Origin: NORP309 sp964352735
GTDB lineage: Bacteria; Pseudomonadota; Gammaproteobacteria; Xanthomonadales; Marinicellaceae
Direction of reading: 5' to 3'
Assembly (NCBI GenBank): GCA_964352735.1
Contig: CAYGTC010000004.1
Span: 71,329 to 135,328, forward strand
Length of the DNA: 64,000 nucleotides
The translations under genes and the position numbers were made by a program. Below the pieces are notes generated by a model. The model had not been told where the DNA came from and did no database searches. It was given only the letters and a program-made list of their open reading frames with translations. Shown piece after piece: positions 61,879-64,000 of the stretch. Every line of letters begins with the position of its first letter. Position 1 is the first letter of the stretch.

Positions 61879-62334
61879 CTATTTTGGACAAGGGTTGTAT
61901 GCGGCAGCAGCCGGTGTATAAGAGCATGTCCATGTCAACAGTGAACCAGCGCCTCCAGCGACCATTGGTGTCCAAGTTAATACCCCTGCATCAACATCAG
62001 CATTTGCTTGTGCTTTAGTTCCTGCTGCACAGTTATAAGTCACCACAATTTGGCCATCTGTGACAGTGATTTGATCTACACACAAACCTTGAGAGTTTGC
62101 AGGACTTATGCCATAGGCTCCATTATTGAGACCAGTTAAGGTTTCTAATTCGGAATATGCAAAACTGACAGATTGTTTATAATTGGTTGCTAAGGCATTG
62201 CCTTCATTTGCCAAAGTTCTTTTAGTAAAATCCTGATAAGCGGGAATGGCATATGCCATCAATATACCAATGATTGCGATGACAATCATGAGTTCTATGA
62301 GGGTAAAGCCAGCTTGTTTGTTGTTATATTTCAT
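61879..62334 (-). CDS. Type IV pilin (PilA-like), second copy
   Basis: 151 residues from the ATG at 62334; an ATG 12 bases further out is less likely. Prepilin leader MKYNNKQAG is cleaved before FTLIELMIVIAIIGILMAYA, with the key Glu at mature position 5. The variable C-terminal part ends with a Cys pair (CSYTPAAAAYNPC), the usual pilin disulfide loop. Highly similar to the gene at 62457, including ANADVDAGVLTWTP. A terminator lies between the two, so it is probably expressed at a lower level or separately. Confidence 0.9.
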   Translation of the reverse strand: MKYNNKQAGFTLIELMIVIAIIGILMAYAIPAYQDFTKRTLANEGNALATNYKQSVSFAYSELETLTGLNNGAYGISPANSQGLCVDQITVTDGQIVVTYNCAAGTKAQANADVDAGVLTWTPMVAGGAGSLLTWTCSYTPAAAAYNPCPK

Positions 62335-62363
62335 TATAAATCTCAAAATTTTTTTAATAAAAA

Positions 62364-62390
62364 AAACCTGTCACAAATGTGAGCAGGTTT
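62364..62390 (-). terminator. Intrinsic terminator between the pilin genes
   Basis: AAACCTG and CAGGTTT enclose a small inner CAC/GTG pairing. The minus strand then has a run of eight or more T (A run at 62358-62366 on the plus strand). It probably ends the mRNA of the pilin gene at 62457. Confidence 0.75.
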
Positions 62391-62407
62391 TTATAGTTTT
62401 AGCTTAC

Positions 62408-62437
62408 AGTTCTGATAGTGTTTAGACTATCAGAACT
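62408..62437 (-). terminator. Perfect 12-bp hairpin after the upstream pilin gene
   Basis: AGTTCTGATAGT and ACTATCAGAACT pair perfectly around a 6-base loop, 20 bases after the pilin stop. No T run directly follows; it may protect the pilin mRNA 3' end in concert with the terminator at 62364. Confidence 0.55.
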
Positions 62438-62456
62438 CTTAAAATAATTTTATCAA

Positions 62457-62912
62457 TTATTTAGGACATGGATCGTAAGCAGCGCCAGCTGGAGCATAAC
62501 TACATGTCCAAGTTAGAGATGTACCAGCACCTGCACCAACAGCTGGAGTCCAAGTTAATACGCCTGCATCAACATCAGCATTTGCTTGACCTTTTGTACC
62601 AGCAGCACAGTTAAAAGCAACAACGATTACGCCATCAGTTACAGTTACTGTGTCAACACATTGACCTGTAGCTAGAGCAGGGCCGATACCAGCATTACCA
62701 TTACTTAAACCAGTCAATGTATCAGTTTCAGCATAAGCAGTACTGACAGCAAGTTTGTAACCAGCAGCCATTGCGTTACCTTCATTAGCTAGTGTACGTT
62801 TTGTGTAATCTTGGTAAGCAGGAATTGCATAAGCCATTAGAATACCGATAATCGCGATAACGATCATTAATTCGATTAGTGTGAAACCCGCTTGTCTTTT
62901 TTGATTTTTCAT
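62457..62912 (-). CDS. pilA: Type IV major pilin (PilA-like), first copy
   Basis: 151 residues. Leader MKNQKRQAG, cleavage before FTLIELMIVIAIIGILMAYA with Glu5 and the long N-terminal helix. The C-terminal disulfide loop is CSYAPAGAAYDPC. A strong ribosome-binding site, GAGGT, lies 8 bases before the ATG. The terminator and hairpin after it suggest an abundant stable transcript, as expected for a major pilin. I looked for a sigma-54 promoter upstream and did not find a good match. Confidence 0.93.
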   Translation of the reverse strand: MKNQKRQAGFTLIELMIVIAIIGILMAYAIPAYQDYTKRTLANEGNAMAAGYKLAVSTAYAETDTLTGLSNGNAGIGPALATGQCVDTVTVTDGVIVVAFNCAAGTKGQANADVDAGVLTWTPAVGAGAGTSLTWTCSYAPAGAAYDPCPK

Positions 62913-63351
62913 TTTATTTACCTCATTAAATTAAAAATTATCTGAAAAGGTGGTCGGAGATATTTTTCTTTAAAACCTTCTCGTTTTCCTTTGAATTTAT
63001 AGTAGGTGATCTGAGCATGAATTCAAACCTAATTATGAATTATTTGAATTTATTGTGCGTTAATTGACAAAATTTACCGAAGAAAAAGAAAGGTTGCCAT
63101 AGTTACGGTGTTTTTTCTGACAATTATTGTCAATATCATGATTTAAAGCCATCATATTCTCTCTATCAGAGTCTCTATTAAGCTGCAGTAATCAAAATGC
63201 CATGTATCTCATAAAGTGATCAGACATGATTAATGCCATTAGGTTTTTGTCTTCAATTTGAGGGTGATAATTATAACGGGGAAAGTATTGTATTTATTGT
63301 TTACTGAAAAATTCATGCTAGACTGGCACCTAATTTTGAAATAACAATATT
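62913..63351. other. Divergent intergenic region between pilA and aroK
   Basis: 439 bases containing the long leader of pilA and the aroK promoter. No gene seen. TGGCAC at 63324-63329 recalls the -24 half of a sigma-54 site, but the -12 half lacks the GC and the distance to aroK is short. Confidence 0.5.
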
Positions 63352-63879
63352 GTGAATAAAGAAATTAATAAACATATCATCCTGATTGGCCCAATGGGCG
63401 CAGGGAAAACCACTGTAGGCTCAATATTGGCCCATAAGTTGGGTATGGCTTTTTTTGATGTCGATAACGAATTAGAAAAAAAATGTGGTGTCAGTGTTAA
63501 TTTGATATTTGAAATTGAAAAGGAAACTGGTTTTAGGGAACGAGAAACACAGATGCTACAAGAATTACTGGAAAAGCCTCCTTCAGTGATTGCAACTGGA
63601 GGTGGAATCATTGTTACTGAAAAGAATAGACAGTTATTACATGACAGTGATGCGATGATTTTGTATCTTAAGACAGAGGTCAAACAACAGTTATACCGGC
63701 TAAGGAAAGATAAGAAAAGACCGCTGTTGCAAGGAGAGAACCGCAAACAGAAATTAATTGATATGGCCAATATTCGCAATCCCATGTATCAATCATTGGC
63801 GACCAAAACAATTAAAACAGGACATCAATCCGCTTATAAAATGGCTACAGTCATCATTAAGCATCATTTATTTCGTTGA
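63352..63879 (+). CDS. aroK: Shikimate kinase
   Basis: 175 residues from a GTG start at 63352. Phosphorylates shikimate in aromatic amino-acid synthesis. Walker A ILIGPMGAGKTTVG, DVDNELEKKCG with the Asp pair binding Mg and shikimate, FREREXQM-type FRERETQML, and the ATGGGIIV substrate motif are present, with RPLLQGENR in the lid. In most gammaproteobacteria aroK follows the pilM-Q genes; here the upstream gene is pilA in divergent orientation. Confidence 0.95.
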   Translation: MNKEINKHIILIGPMGAGKTTVGSILAHKLGMAFFDVDNELEKKCGVSVNLIFEIEKETGFRERETQMLQELLEKPPSVIATGGGIIVTEKNRQLLHDSDAMILYLKTEVKQQLYRLRKDKKRPLLQGENRKQKLIDMANIRNPMYQSLATKTIKTGHQSAYKMATVIIKHHLFR

Positions 63880-63922
63880 TTTCATACTGTGCTTAATTAT
63901 TCGAGCTCAATGTATGCTTAAA

Positions 63923-63950
63923 CGAGACCTTGGCTTATGCAGAGGTCTCT
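63923..63950 (+). repeat. Short AGAGACCT palindrome after aroK
   Basis: GAGACCT (63924-63930) pairs with AGGTCTC (63943-63949), and GC with GC inside it. The ends match the nested element at 57685 (AGAGACCTCTGC when read on the minus strand). It could serve as an aroK terminator, though no T run follows. Confidence 0.45.
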
Positions 63951-63993
63951 AGATATGATGTTTTGACTTGTCCATCATAATATCGCGAGGATT

Positions 63994-64000
63994 ATGAAAG
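63994..64000 (+). CDS. Possible start of the next gene (cut by window end)
   Basis: ATGAAAG begins at 63994 after GCGAGG at 63985-63990, a good ribosome-binding site. Only two codons are visible. aroB often follows aroK, but nothing here proves it. Confidence 0.3.

Noticed and set aside
63324..63341. TGGCAC-like sigma-54 site upstream of aroK
   Set aside because: The -12 half reads TTTGA rather than TTGC[AT], and aroK is not expected to use sigma-54. It faces away from pilA.
63330..63785. Minus-strand frame of 151 residues opposite aroK
   Set aside because: It is antisense to a clear shikimate kinase with all its motifs; the frame is a by-product of its codon use.
1..64000. CRISPR array, tRNA, rRNA, prophage or toxin-antitoxin module
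   Set aside because: I looked for regularly spaced repeats, cloverleaf-like sequences, phage genes and small paired frames and found none that hold up. The repeats seen are dispersed, not arrayed.

Overview
The window looks like chromosomal DNA of an AT-rich gammaproteobacterium. The housekeeping gene order is typical of that class: a LytS/LytTR two-component pair upstream of hemC-hemD, dut next to a phosphomannomutase, radC close by, MoxR-DUF58-transglutaminase, folB-folK, and type IV pilins near aroK. Many long exported FG-GAP/VCBS, TPR and sulfatase-like lipoproteins suggest a marine or particle-associated, protein-rich lifestyle. A relative of Marinicella is my best guess, but this is inference from style and synteny, not from a search.

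Region 1 (1-34.8 kb) is almost entirely accessory envelope biology. After a small membrane protein, a membrane protein and an alkaline-phosphatase-superfamily hydrolase (1-3508), there are two versions of one cassette in tandem. Cassette A is 4068-23079 and cassette B is 23186-34824. Both run: secreted small protein -> sulfatase-like/TPR lipoprotein -> PpiC-type lipoprotein, then convergent genes (second PpiC-like lipoprotein, VCBS/ASPIC-UnbV lipoprotein with an N-terminal helical domain), then a divergent TPR protein -> VCBS/ASPIC-UnbV protein pair. Cassette A also carries an MFS-type/spermidine-synthase-like fusion, an extra TPR lipoprotein, an extra VCBS lipoprotein and a second, frameshifted secreted protein. 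In both cassettes a strong intrinsic-terminator hairpin sits inside the first codons of the sulfatase-like gene. A further TPR/VCBS lipoprotein pair lies at 39782-42495. I know of no described system with exactly this composition; it is the main candidate for something new here.

Region 2 (34.8-39.1 kb) is a minus-strand run: C25 (gingipain-type) peptidase, YiiD-type thioesterase, small lipoprotein, folB, folK. Region 3 (42.6-48.4 kb) holds the sensor kinase/LytTR regulator, hemC, hemD, a DeaD-type RNA helicase and a small membrane protein. Region 4 (48.8-52.7 kb) is the MoxR-DUF58-TgpA operon. Region 5 (53-64 kb) holds a two-receiver regulator whose first receiver is degenerate, ung, a phosphomannomutase with a long membrane-anchored N-terminus, dut, radC, a small TPR-like protein, srkA, queG, two type IV pilins and aroK.

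A dispersed MITE-like repeat with terminal inverted repeats and an internal hairpin occurs at about 3.6, 52.8, 57.6 and 58.7 kb, plus a fragment at 57.43 kb. Two copies flank radC and one contains a nested 80-bp palindromic element. They occupy the slot between radC and dut where coaBC normally lies. I saw no rRNA, tRNA, CRISPR array, prophage or insertion sequence with a transposase.
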